NCBI RefSeq assembly: GCF_019320115.1
Contig: NC_089591.1
Location: 61,699,798 to 61,763,797, forward strand
From: Miscanthus floridulus
Taxonomy: Eukaryota; Streptophyta; Magnoliopsida; Poales; Poaceae
DNA: 64,000 bases
Direction: 5' to 3'
How positions within the stretch are numbered: the stretch's first letter is position 1; each line of letters begins with the position of its first letter. Positions 1 to 10,958 of this stretch are shown here, one piece after another. The notes beneath the pieces were generated by a model that was not told where the DNA came from, did no database searches, and was given only the letters and a program-made list of their open reading frames with translations. The position numbers and the translations under genes were made by a program.

Positions 1-64
1 TTCATTCATGCATTGATTGATCCATACATCCATGAAAACTCTCTCACACACACACAACAGCAGC

Positions 65-540
65 CTACTTCTTGAAAATAGCATACAAAGCAAGCACCAA
101 GCACAAATACACAAGTTTTTCAATCCTCCTAAGCTGCTGCTGCACCCTCTTGTCCATTGGTGCATGGCCTTCAACTACAGCTGCTTGGGAACCTTCCTGC
201 AAGATGGCCAGAGGAGGAGCTATGGGAAAACCACCAGGTGCTGCCACTGCCTGCAGTGGAACTGCTTGGATTGGTGTAGCTGTCTCCCCCATCTCATCCT
301 CCCACTGATAGTACTGACATCCTCCAATCTGAAATCCAACATAGAGACTGAGCAAAGAGGGAAAGACAAACAATGTTGACCAAAGAGAGAAGCACAAACT
401 GCGAAATAAGGGCACTTGTGAAAGGCCCGGTTGGGGTTGGCCCTGGTCATCGAGATGAAGCGATTGGCGAGCACATTGCAGTTTGGGCAAAGCACACGCC
501 GCCTTGGCGCACCACCATAGCTGCTGCTACCTTGTGACAT
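65..540 (-). CDS. GRF-type zinc-finger protein with C-terminal membrane segment (two exons)
   Basis: Two exons on the minus strand: 540-400 and 328-65, 134 codons plus stop. The 71-bp intron (399-329) has a GT donor and a TTTCAG acceptor and keeps frame. Residues about 18-58 form a GRF zinc finger: a CPNC pair, the NPNRAFHKCPYF stretch, then across the splice GGCQYYQWED, matching the family pattern of paired cysteines, an N-x-x-R-x-F-x-x-C core and a final aromatic W. A proline/alanine-rich linker, a short basic amphipathic stretch (about 110-120) and a hydrophobic segment (about 119-132) ending in KK follow, suggesting a C-terminal membrane anchor. GRF fingers bind single-stranded nucleic acid in known proteins; the function of these small plant versions is not established. 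An ATG at 564 is also open, but 540 gives the usual short N-terminus. Unspliced, each exon looks like a broken ORF. Confidence 0.8.
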
Positions 541-585
541 GGCTGTCAAAGAGAGAGGGCTCAAGAGAGTGGCAACTCCCTAGCC

Positions 586-653
586 TTTGGCGCCAATATA
601 TAGGAGGAGAAGGGCAGGCTCTTTGGCGCCAAATCCCTGTCCTTTGGCGCCAA
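586..653 (-). promoter_or_regulatory. TATA box with three E2F-like palindromes upstream of the GRF gene
   Basis: Three copies of TTTGGCGCCAA lie at 586-596, 622-633 (full 12-bp palindrome TTTGGCGCCAAA) and 643-653. A TATATA stretch lies at 597-602, about 57 bp before the gene's ATG, so one site falls between TATA and ATG and two lie upstream. The motif matches the E2F/DP consensus TTTSGCGC. Repetition and position support a regulatory role, which would tie expression to S phase; this is inferred. Confidence 0.55.
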
Positions 654-687
654 CAGCGGCGTCTCTGCCGCCAAAGCCAATTGGCCT

Positions 688-781
688 GGCAATGGCACAG
701 GGGAAACGAAAAAGTTCAGACGCCCATACAAGCAGGCAATGGCACAGGGGAAACGAAAAAGTTCAGACGCCCATACAAGCA
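688..781. repeat. 47-bp perfect tandem duplication
   Basis: Units 688-734 and 735-781 are identical by eye. A degenerate partial third copy (ATGGCATGAGGG then AAAAGTTCGAGCG) lies at about 841-872. The repeat sits just upstream of the E2F-like promoter of the GRF gene. Confidence 0.9.
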
Positions 782-881
782 AGGGCAAATGAGTCATTCT
801 CCAGAGCCGTTACTCACCGTTAGGAGCAAATGCCGACGGAATGGCATGAGGGAAAAGAAAAGTTCGAGCGAGGGCACGTAG

Positions 882-3800
882 GTGACGACCAACTTTTGAG
901 GGGTACGCAGGAGTGTGTCATCTTTTTTAAGGGTACACAGGTAAAAGCCTCAACGAGGAACCCATATGGTCATCTAAATCTAAAATAGATAGTAAGAGAT
1001 CTAAAATTAGTCTCCAATAGAGTATCTATACGGGAGACCTATTTTATTTTTCTGAGAGGCACAACCTAAATATGGACATCATCTCTCCTAGAAACTTATT
1101 TGCAGAAAGGATTCTCTTTTGGATCTTGTTGTTGGAGAAGATACCGAATATGTATTGAACCTTTTACCTATAGCGCTACCTAAAGAACGAATGAGTCTTA
1201 TATTTTAAGTGTTATTGTTGGAAATAGCCTTACAGCAACGACAACTGTAGCTTATGCTCCAATGCGAAAATAGTTTCACCACCTTACACCGAGGCACCTA
1301 AGCTAAAAAGGTCACACTAAGAAGTCCTCCCCCCCCCCCCATTTTGTTGAAAAAAGTGCTTTTGTAATTCCTCGTTGAGGACTCTGAAAATACATGTCCT
1401 ACACAAGCAAATTGTTGATAAAACTCTGAAATAGCCTTTTTTTAAATTCAATCCTCTTATTCACCTTAGCATGTGACAATGACTGAAAAAATATGGGAGA
1501 GTAAGCATATAACATTGTTTTTTCTTCTTTAATCATTTCTAGTTTGAATAGGTGCCGATACGGTGAAAATTGATTCCTTCGGACATGTCAATTAGACCAA
1601 TGTCTTGGTTTTCAACTCCTCCAACTTTTCCTCAAAGAACTTCACCTCTCTATGTCAGCAAAACTCCTCGAAAGTATGAAGTTTTCTTTGACTCCGTCCT
1701 TCGTGTACAAATTCTCTACAAAATAATTCCACGTGCATTTAGTGCCAAGAAAATGGTGCAGTAGTGCCAAGAAAAAAACGGGCCCCGTGTCCCAGTTCTG
1801 GCATCACTCTTCACAGGCCACAGTGGGTGCACATAGGAGGCACCACTTCATGGGACCCACAAGTAAGGTAAAAGAGAAATAAAAAACAGAAGCAACCGAC
1901 GAAATATTATTTTATTTACTAGCTCCACTGAAAGTTAGCTTCACTTGCAGCAACTCGAAGAGAGTGGTGCCAGAATCGACCTTTTCCTCTCCTGGCATCA
2001 CTCAAAGCGCGCGCTGTGGACAATCTAATGGGCCGTGCCCGGGCATAAAGGCTTTCCCCACGAGCTAAACCTCATCGGAGGACATGTGGTAGGCTCTGTG
2101 CCTATTTTGATAAAGCTCTACTCCTCGATCCTTAGCTTTGGCTCCTGATTCTCTGACGGAGTGATTTCGATGGGGTGCAGATGGTAAGTGATTGTGCTGG
2201 GGATTGAACAATGAACGGTCTTGAGCGTTTTTTTTTTACTCTCAGCTCCCCGTATAAATGAGCAATTGATTTTTAACTGATCCTCATCGGAACCTAGTTG
2301 TGTTTTCAATAAAAACTAGGAGCTGGGAGTGGCGAAGTGCTTCCAAACGGTCCCTTACCAGTGTTGTTTCATTATTCATCCAAGCATAGGATCCTTCGGT
2401 GAACGGTAAAAGCTCGGATATCTGCTGGTTTCTATAGTTTGATTTTCATTTCACTTTCAGTCATAAAACTGCAAGATACATTTGGATAACATAGTTGTAC
2501 CGACTTTTGTTGTTTGTATTTTGGATGGACTTATATGAAGGTGCCCATTTCCTATTTTTCTGCTGAAGAGTCTGCAACCTGCAAATGTCTAGTTCCCATG
2601 GGTAGCAGACACCTGGATTGCTATTCCATAGTGATGATTGATGAAACCTGACAGCAACTCGTCCGTCCGAGAGAAACTAAAAATAGGCAGCCACGGGCCC
2701 ATGGGCGACGAGAGCCCCCTCTGGTGGAAGAACGGCGCAAACACTTATCATTTCACATGCTTTTAGAAATGACAAACTGCATTGCGATGTACAGTTATAC
2801 TATTAATCAGGCCAGAGCGAGCATCCGGGAAAGATTCGAACGACGAGAGTAGTTCTTGAATTTTGTCTTTTGTACCGGTCAACTTGTGGGGGAAAGGGAG
2901 GAAATGACGCTAAGTGGAGGTTGCTGCTGACTAGTTCGTCTCGGCTCACTTATGTAGAGCATTAACCCGCACAATTCGAGGCAATTCAGAGCTCGTACTC
3001 AAACACTGATCTGTTCATCATTGAAAGTTTGAAACGATTGCTTGAAGGCAGCTTCATTTATTTATTTTTTCTTTTCAAACATAGATTTCGTTGTTTTTTT
3101 TTTCTTCTCGTGAACGCGTTTCTACACATAGTATTTCATTAAGAGGAGCAGCAAGGCGACCAGAGTTAAGCCAAGAAGGAGCTTAGCCGTCACAGTTTAT
3201 ACGAATCACCTACTACTGAGCAACCATGAAGTACGACAGCGTACTGTTTGAACCTAAGACGAGCGACGAAGGCTACGAAAACCTGCCCGAATTTCAGGCC
3301 TCTGATTCCTCATTGATCCCATATCTTTCTTTTCTTTGTTAAACATCCCAAAGTTACTTTTGACAGTGAAAACAGCGACGCGGCTCTCGTTGCTAAACAT
3401 CTGTCGGACTGCCTTTCACCACGACCACCCACCGAGCAAGTGGATTTGGACGGTGCATGGAAAAAGAAGCGGCGCAACACGATCCACACCGCTGAAATGC
3501 TGAATTATTGAGCCTTGAGCTGCGACGACTCGTAATGGCTCGCCTCGCCTACCCGCAGGCCGTAGTGTCCGCTACGTGGTCACATGGAGGACACTCTCAA
3601 TTATACACCCAGCAGGCCATCGTACGCTTCCAGATCCTCCAACCATTGAACCAGCCAAACAATTTCCGGATTATTCCCTGCTACCAAACCATACTTCTGG
3701 GCTCGTATAGTTCCACATGACATGACATTTGCAGAAAGATATGCCGGAGAACACACAACACAGCTCCATGTGCTGCAAGCAACACCGATGCATGCACTCC

Positions 3801-5015
3801 GACAAGCCAAAACTTCAAAAGGGTGTGGTGACGTCCGGCGCTCGGCTCATTTGCATCGCCCATCCAGCCGTCGAAGCCGTTGAACGAGTAGAAGCTAGCG
3901 CTGCCTGCTCTCCTGTGTTTCTTGTGTTCGTCTGTTCCTCGCTGCAGTTCATTCCGGTTGGCACTCACCCACCCTGCAGGCTGCAAGCACAGCATGGTAG
4001 CTGAGGCCACCAAGCAGGGGGAGAAAGCGAGCTGAGGTACAGAGAGCAGCTAGCAACCACCAACGCAACGAGTCGAGGAAGGTGAGGAGGAACAGAACGC
4101 GAAAGCGAGCCGCGTGCACCACCAGTGCGGGCAGCTCTCCTTCTCACCACCGTCCATGTGGGCGTTGGAATGATGGGTGCCATCCGAAAGCGCGGCAGCC
4201 GCTTGTTACCTCACGCGAGGTGCAGCAGGCCTCGCAATGATTAGCACTCACTCACTCCTCAGTCGGTGTCTCGGTAAACACGATCAATGATGCAAGAAGA
4301 AGAAGAGGACCGCGGCGAGGTAGGTTTGGTATTTTTGGAACGGCGTGCTGCGCCTCTCCCGTTCGCGCTTTCCGCCTCAAAACTGCGTACTGCGCCGCTT
4401 TCCCTTTTGGTCCCGTGCGGCTTGTCCTAGGCACCACGCCATCGGCTTTTGACCCCTTTTTTACCCACAGACGCAAAGCCTTTCACTGCTAGCTGGGCCC
4501 CGACGTAGATAATCATCTTTCAGTATGTACTCCTAGCGGACGTGACGGGCCGTGGGCCGGCCGGCGTTGCTGCCAGCGACGTCCGGCCAGGGCTATAGCT
4601 TGCAGCGACGCGCGGCGGCTAGCTCGTCGCCGCGAATCCGATCAACGTCGTTGAGGGAGTCAATTGATTTTGTCCGGATCGCTGCTGGGCCCGCTGCCCT
4701 GCGCTGCGTACGACAATCGAACCGATTTCGGTTTACCCACCACAGGACAAGGTATCGGATATCGGTAGCTCACCTACACTGAGTCACTGAGGAAGGTCAC
4801 GGCGGCCTGGTCGCCGTGCGTACGTATGCCTGCTGCGGACGGCACGGAGTGGTTGCCGCCCTGATGTAATTCCCGTTGCCCAAACTGAAAGCGAGGGTCT
4901 GACCGTGATTTCTGTCCTCTCCTATTTTGCGGATGGGGGTGTTGATGAAATAGAGCTCACAGCGCCTCTGTCCTCTGGTTCCGGACACTTTTGCTTCGGT
5001 TATTAGCTTGCCGGC
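882..5015. other. Intergenic DNA with transposon debris, no supported gene
   Basis: Short ORFs occur on both strands but none has a recognisable domain, codon pattern or splice structure. At about 970-1245 there is a degenerate repeat whose right end (TTGGAAATAGCCTTA) resembles a MITE terminus with TTA flank. A run of 12 C lies at 1329-1340. At about 2096-2358 there is a weak MITE-like segment ending CCAAACGGTCCCTTA. The remainder shows nothing I can name. Confidence 0.4.
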
Positions 5016-5141
5016 GGCCCGTTCGGCTGGCTGAATTTTGGCTAAAACTGACTAGAAAATACTGTTCTGGCTGAATTGTTGTGAGAGAAAAATACTGTTT
5101 CAAGCCGAACAAGTCGGATATGGGGTAAGCCGAACGGGGCC
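5016..5141. mobile_element. MITE of the CCTGTTCG family, copy 1
   Basis: Terminal inverted repeats GGCCCGTTCGGCT and AGCCGAACGGGGCC bound 126 bp. The interior carries TTGTTGTGAGAGAAAAATAC, shared with three other copies in this window (34389, 36419, 52146). No clear target duplication is visible. It is a short non-coding DNA transposon common in grasses; hAT-like ancestry is plausible but not shown. Confidence 0.6.
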
Positions 5142-5252
5142 GACGAAGTCTGCTGTTTGCTCATCAACAGTTACACGTTAAAACAAAAGGTTCCTGAAGT
5201 TTTGTAACGTATAAAATATAGATATATTTGTTTACACCAAACAGAACAAGTT

Positions 5253-5324
5253 GGGTCTTTGGTCTAGTGGTATGATTCTCCCTTCGGGTGCGAGAGGTCG
5301 CTAGTTAGATTCACGCAACACCCC
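5253..5324 (+). pseudogene. tRNA-Pro(CGG)-like pseudogene
   Basis: A 72-nt segment follows plant tRNA-Pro: the D-arm region TTGGTCTAGTGGTATGATTC is intact and the anticodon loop TTCGGGT places CGG as anticodon. The acceptor stem GGGTCTT pairs with AACACCC with one mismatch, and the anticodon stem CTCCC/GCGAG has one mismatch. The T arm (GCTAG, loop TTAGATT, CACGC) does not pair properly and lacks the usual GTTCRA loop. I read it as a decayed copy rather than a working tRNA; no CCA or SINE body follows. Confidence 0.6.
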
Positions 5325-5454
5325 TATTTTTGATGAATTTTTCTTTTTTGTTTTATATAACCACTAATTCACAAAAGCACCAATGCCAAGCTGAGAGGTC
5401 CATGTGGAGGCCTTTAACCACTATTAAAGCCCAGATGAGAGACCCATGTGGAGC

Positions 5455-6537
5455 CCAACTGAGAGGCGGAAGGGCCAGGCGGACAGCGACGTCGTTGATG
5501 AGTTCGACGACGTGGTAGGGGCCGAAGTAGCGCGGCTTGAGCTTGCCGGTGACGGCCTAGGGAATGGACGAAGCTGTATGGCGTGAACGAGGCCGATGAG
5601 CTCCCGCTCATAGGCGGCGAGGGAGCGATGGCGTGGCGCGACGGGGCGGCTGAAGAACACAATCGGGTGCGCGTCCTGGATGAGCACTACGCCGAACCCG
5701 TGCGAAGAAGCGTCGCACTCCACGACGAAGTCCTTGGCAAAGTCCGGCATCGCCAAGATCGGGGCCGAGGTGACCGCCGCCTTGAGCGTGTCGAAGGCCG
5801 CAACTGCTGCGTCGGTCCAGGAGAACCCTTCCTTCTTGAGGAGGGCTGTCAGCGGCGCGGCGACGGAGCCGAAGTTGTGGACGAATTTGTGGTAGTACCC
5901 GGCCAAGCCGAGGAAACCGCGCACCGCCGCGCCGAACGTGGCACCGGCCAGTCATGGATGGCCTGCACCTTGGTCGGATCCATGGCGACGCCCGCCTCGG
6001 AGATGACGTGGCCGAGGTATGAAACAGAGGCGACGCCGAAGGTGCACTTCGCCCGCTTGACGAAGAGATGGTGCTGGCGCAGCATGGAGAGGACGGCGCG
6101 GAGGTAGCGAAGGTGGTCGGCCCATGTCTTGCTGTATATCAAAATGTCGTCAAAGAAGACAAGGACAAACCGACGGAGGAAGGGTCGCAAGACGTCGTTC
6201 ATGAGCGCCTGGAATGTCGCTGGGGCGTTGCACAGCCCGAACAACATCACCAAGAACTCGTAGAGGCCCTTGTGTGTGCGGAACGCCGTCTTGTGGGCAT
6301 CACCCGGGCGCATGCGAACTTGGTGGTACCCAGAGCGAAGGTCCAGCTTGGAGAAGAATCGGGCGCCGTGGAGTTCGTCGAGCAGTTCGTCCACTACGGG
6401 AATGGGGAACGCGTCCTTGACGGTGAGGGCGTTCAGGGCGCGGTAGTCGATGCAGAAGCGCCAGGATCCCTCCACCTTCCTGACGAGGAGGATCGGCGAA
6501 GAAAACGCCGACGCGCAAGCGCCAGGATCCCTCCGCC
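5455..6537 (-). pseudogene. Ty3/gypsy pol fragment: RT and RNase H fused to integrase C-terminus by internal deletion
   Basis: Reading leftward, the reverse transcriptase core runs from SPILLVRK at about 6530 through [33 protein letters not shown] and the catalytic FFDDILIYS to SYLGHVIS. A frame change near 5930 is followed by the connection/RNase H start (GFLGLAGYY, then VVECDASSHGFG, about 5925-5590). At about 5580-5560 the RNase H reading stops abruptly after ELIGLVHAI and continues, in another frame, into GKLKPRYFGPYHV, which belongs to the post-integrase region of gypsy pol. Everything between (RNase H C-terminus and most of integrase) is missing. The fragment has no LTRs and its right end abuts the PIF fragment. 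Confidence 0.8.
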
Positions 6538-6543
6538 TTCCAT

Positions 6544-6925
6544 CTATAGCTCCCAAGGATTTTTGTATGTATGCCATGTGTAGGAGGCTTAATCATTTCA
6601 CTTCTAAGCTCACCAACAATATACAAAACCTGGTGGAAGTGCCTATGGACAGTCTCAACTGACCTCCTAAAGGATTGGTGAACCACCCTAAACCTTTGGT
6701 TATGTCCAGCTACATGGAGGAACATAGCAACCTGCTCCTCAACTGTGCACCCAGCCTTTTCTGGTACAAGGCCTCTATTTCTAAATAGGTTACACAAAGC
6801 ATAAAAAGGAGCTCTGGATGGACAGACACTCTGCATCTGTAGAGTTGTAAATGGCTTGCAGGGGTTGCTTCCTATGCTGCTCAGCATCACTCCTAAGATG
6901 ATACAACAGTGGGTCTGGTCCATGC
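6544..6925 (-). pseudogene. PIF/Harbinger (ALP1/HARBI1-like) transposase fragment
   Basis: Reading leftward from 6925, a TTACAG splice-acceptor-like site precedes DPLLYHLRSDAEQHRKQPLQ in one frame. After a frameshift come APFYALCNLFRNRGL, VEEQVAMFLHVAGHNQRFRV and SVETVHRHFHQVLY, and in a third frame LGAIDG, which holds the first catalytic aspartate of the DDE triad. The wording is that of plant PIF/Harbinger transposase N-terminal helical region plus the start of the nuclease core. The gene is broken just after this aspartate by the gypsy fragment and on the other side by the solo LTR. At least two frame changes make it non-functional. Confidence 0.75.
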
Positions 6926-9900
6926 TGTAACAGAACCGATCAATTATATGAAATTAAGTAAGGAAATCTTCCGCCGAAGCAGATAATTTAGCAAACTTAA
7001 GCCCATATAACCCGGTAGTCCATGAAACCACGAAGGATTTCAAACCAATCGACATACAAACCAAGATCGTACAAGTTTAACAATCACCGTCACATGTTAC
7101 ATAAAGTTCACAATGACAGTTGGATACATAGGAGTTTAGAACATAAAGTTATTACAACCCAAGTTCAAACTGAAATAGCGGAAGCAAATAGTTTTAAAGC
7201 CACACACACTTTTGGTTCAGATACAGTGCCAGTAGGTAGTCATCTCTAACAAAAGCATCAGATGAGAGATACGGAGTGACCATTGCCCTTGGTCCTAGTT
7301 GTCACCCATCACTGGGTACAGGCAGTTAATGCAATAACCGTAGTACATTTGACCATCTGCAACAATAATGGGAACAACGCCCTGAGTACGAGAAGGTACT
7401 CAGCTAGACTTACCCGTCTTAAACCAAAATAAAACGACACCAAGGATTATGCAAGGCTTTCTTTAGTAGGCTAGCTGACTTGTTTGCGAAAAGCATAAGC
7501 TATCATGAAGAAACCATTTTAAGTACTTTGCATCATCTTTATTATGACCTATCCATCTAGGTAAGCACCTATACTATAGCAATCACTTGATTAACCAATA
7601 ACATCCAGTTACCAACTTAGATTTTGCATATCCCATACCGTCCAGATAACCATCAGTGTTCCATCATAATTACTACAATGTTGTAGCTCGAGTCAAGTGC
7701 TCACTATCCAGGAGCGATGGCGATTCGAATCGATTTCTAACCAGCTGGTGATTTATTCCTCACACAAACCACACTCACCGATCAAGTGAGCTACAGATCA
7801 CTAATGACACTTTCCAAGTAGCCGCGGGATAACAGTCATGGACCGCACTACCCAGGGACCGCCCGATAGCCAGGACGCACCTTGGGCTCACTCTTCGCAT
7901 CCCCGTCATACCCCCTTCAGCACCAGTCTGCCAATCCGAGTTTATCCTGGCTCGAATAGTGTCACTAGCTTCACGGTCGAAAGGTATTTTATTCGGCCAG
8001 CTAAATGTGAGGCATACGTTCAACATGACAAGAGGGACGAGCAATGATCGGTCCTTAATCGACACAGACAGAAAACTAACAGCACCCCAGAACCCTGTCT
8101 GGTTGCCTCCAACTTTTCCGTCCGGTCTCCAATTATCCCTCACACATGGTTAATTCTAGGATATCATTCTTTCCATAGCTAAATTCTTCCAGTAACCACA
8201 TATAAATGTAGGTGACCGGAAATCACCGATCGCTACCGGTCTAAGCAAGGCTAAGCAGTTATTCAATCCCGACCTAACAGGGTAAAAAGGTAATAAGGTA
8301 GGCAAGGATAGTAATAAATGCATGAACGGTTTCAATCGACTCCTACAACTTAATGCGACAATATATCAACTCATATATAGAAAGAATTGCCTTTATAAAG
8401 TAGGAGACTTAGAATGCTCTACGGCTTGCCTCGTTCGAACAAACTAGGTTGATGATCCATGCACTCGGGCAAGTCCTCTCCTTGCTCCTCTTCCTCTGGC
8501 ACCTCCTGTGCCTGGATTTCTTGTGGATCTGTCCTGGTCTGCTCTTCCTAAACTGCTACTAGCAACTCCTCCTGCGATCCTGTATAATGCAGATGTATAA
8601 GTGCTCATGCATAGGTGCATCGGAGAGATGACATATAATGATCACGATGCATGGAATGTAGATGAACATGTTTAACTTTATTGGACATAATAGAAGTAAA
8701 GCTCTTCTACAAGGTAGTCAACATCATTCAAGAACATGTACTACTATACTACTACTACAACCACTGTACTAACAAGCCAAGTCACCACAGCAAGCTAAGA
8801 TGCTTCAAAGATACACCAAAGCAAACATTATTAACTAAACATGTATTAAAGAAGATTATTTTATTTCATTTTAAACTAGGGCTACAACAGCAATATATAT
8901 TTCTGGTGCTCATAAAATTATGAGAAAATTACAGTAGCATAGTACTACTCTAAGTAGACTACCATAAAATTTTCATGGCATTTGGATAAGTAAAATAGCC
9001 TACACAAAAATGACAAGCTATGGTTGATAATTAAGCATGCAAATACTTTGTACTATGAAAAGTATCAAACAACAGATTTCATATTTTTCCTATGTTCTAC
9101 ACAGTAAATAATCACTGCACAAAAATTATCATACACATATTTTATACAATTTTTGCTCTCTATCAAAATAACAAAAATCATCAATTAAATGCACTTGAAC
9201 TACACATCAATATTTCTCTACAGAACATGCATGACATATATTTTTCCTACAAAGCACATCACCAAAGGAGATTAACAAAACTGGAACCATATTTTTCTGA
9301 TAATTATTCTATTTACTAGACATTTTCTAAGATAACAGCAAATACAAGAATTAAATAAAACCATATACAAAAGTATCACAAAAACCACATGCAATATTTT
9401 CTACTATAGATCTAAGAATAAGAAGCATATAGAAAATTTGTTTCACCAAAATTGGGGCACCACAGCAACAACTATGTATTTTAGAATCCTTTAAAAGCAT
9501 TTTCCATAAATCTTTTTCTTTTAAAACGAAAATCCTGCTGTTGAAAACGCTGGGTGCACCCGGTGCAGTGCACCCAGGTTCACGCCGAGGTGCTAACAGC
9601 GGGCCCCCGCGGGTTAGCCGGCCCCAACTGCCAGCCACCCGCTGTAGGGGAGGCGGTGCTGATCAGCGCGAGCTCGCCATCGGCGAGGTGGCCGGCGACG
9701 AGGTCACCACCCACGTGACCACCGGGCCAAGGTGGACCTACCGGTGCATCTATTGGGGCTAGTGGAGCTCGGGAAGCCGACCGCTGTCGTGCATGGTGGA
9801 GCGGTGGCGCGGGTCATCGCCGGTGGGGCGTCCCCGGCCACGACACGGTGAGTGGAGGCGCTTGGGAGCCTCAGTGACTCGGTGTGGTGCTCGTGCACGA

Positions 9901-10958
9901 GAAAAGAGAGCAGGATGCGAAGCGGAGAGGAGATGTCCACGGAGCGGAGCACTCCAGCGAGGAGGAGCTCACTCCAGTGAGCGATTCACGACCGGTGAAA
10001 GCTTACCAAGGCGAACCGACGCGAGCACGGGGTGCACGAGGTGGAGGCGGAGCTGCTGGCGGCGGGAATCGGGAAATAGGGTGGCAGTGAGGGAGCTTGA
10101 CGCCGGCGGAGCATGTCGGCGAGCTCGGCAGCTCGGGCGCTCGCTCGGGATTTTGAAAAGGAGAACGAGAGGGAGAGAGAGCGAGAATGGAGAGGGAGGC
10201 TCGGACAGGGGGTCTTGAAGGCGGGGCGGGGCCGGTCAAAACGGGGTAGGCCGGCGATGCCGCACCGTGAGCTCGTAGGCGCATGGTCGCCACGTGGCTC
10301 ACGCGTCCCGGCGTGGTCGGAGCGCGGGCGCGTCACGCGTGACACACGTGAGCGGGGAGCGCGCGGGAGCGGTTGCGGCCGAAGCGGTGAGGCCGGGCCG
10401 AAAGCAGCTGTGGGCCAGAAACGAGGCGCTGGCCCAACAAGGTGAGGAGAGCCTTTCTCCTTTTTTTCCCAACTGATTTGAATCACAAATTTGAGCAACC
10501 AAAAACTGTTTTCAGGATTTGGGGTAAAAATAAAAGTCGTTTAGAAATTTAAACTCTACAACTTTGTCAAAAGGTGCAAAGTCTAAATCCAAATAGATTT
10601 TGAGATGGAAGTTAAAAGCTAAATAAAGGGTATTTTGACCATTTTTTTAATAATATTTTAAAAGAAAAATTTGGGAAAATTTGAATACCAACCTTGCCCC
10701 AAAAATGCATGTGAAACATTTCTAAGTCATTTGTACTCCCAAACAATCATGTTAAACATCATTACAAGCACAAACACACCCCAGGTTCATTTAAACAGTA
10801 ATACAACATGCATGTTTCACGAGCATGTTTCATATGTTTCAAAGCATTGTTTCAGTTATTATTTAACATGATTATGCATGTATGATTATGATGCTTGATG
10901 ATGTATTATGTTCATGATTTGCAGTGCCTAAATGCTTGCGTAACACCGAGGTGTTACA
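6926..10958 (-). mobile_element. 4.0-kb solo LTR of a Ty3/gypsy (Tekay/Del-like) element
   Basis: The segment starts TGTAACAG and ends GGTGTTACA on the plus strand, giving the 7-bp terminal inverted repeat TGTAACA/TGTTACA. In minus orientation it begins TGTAACACCTCGGTGTTACG, the usual start of long chromovirus LTRs in grasses. It has no gag or pol, an AT-rich half (about 8600-9540 and 10480-10960) and a GC-rich block (about 9600-10440) that yields only spurious ORFs. The flanking 5-mers CATGC and TAGGC do not match. Length fits the 3-4 kb LTRs of Tekay/Xilon-type elements; the family name is from memory of the motif and not tested. Confidence 0.65.

Noticed and set aside
9793..10502. Overlapping ORFs of 100-170 codons on both strands
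   Set aside because: They lie in the GC-rich block of the solo LTR, have low-complexity composition and no domain.
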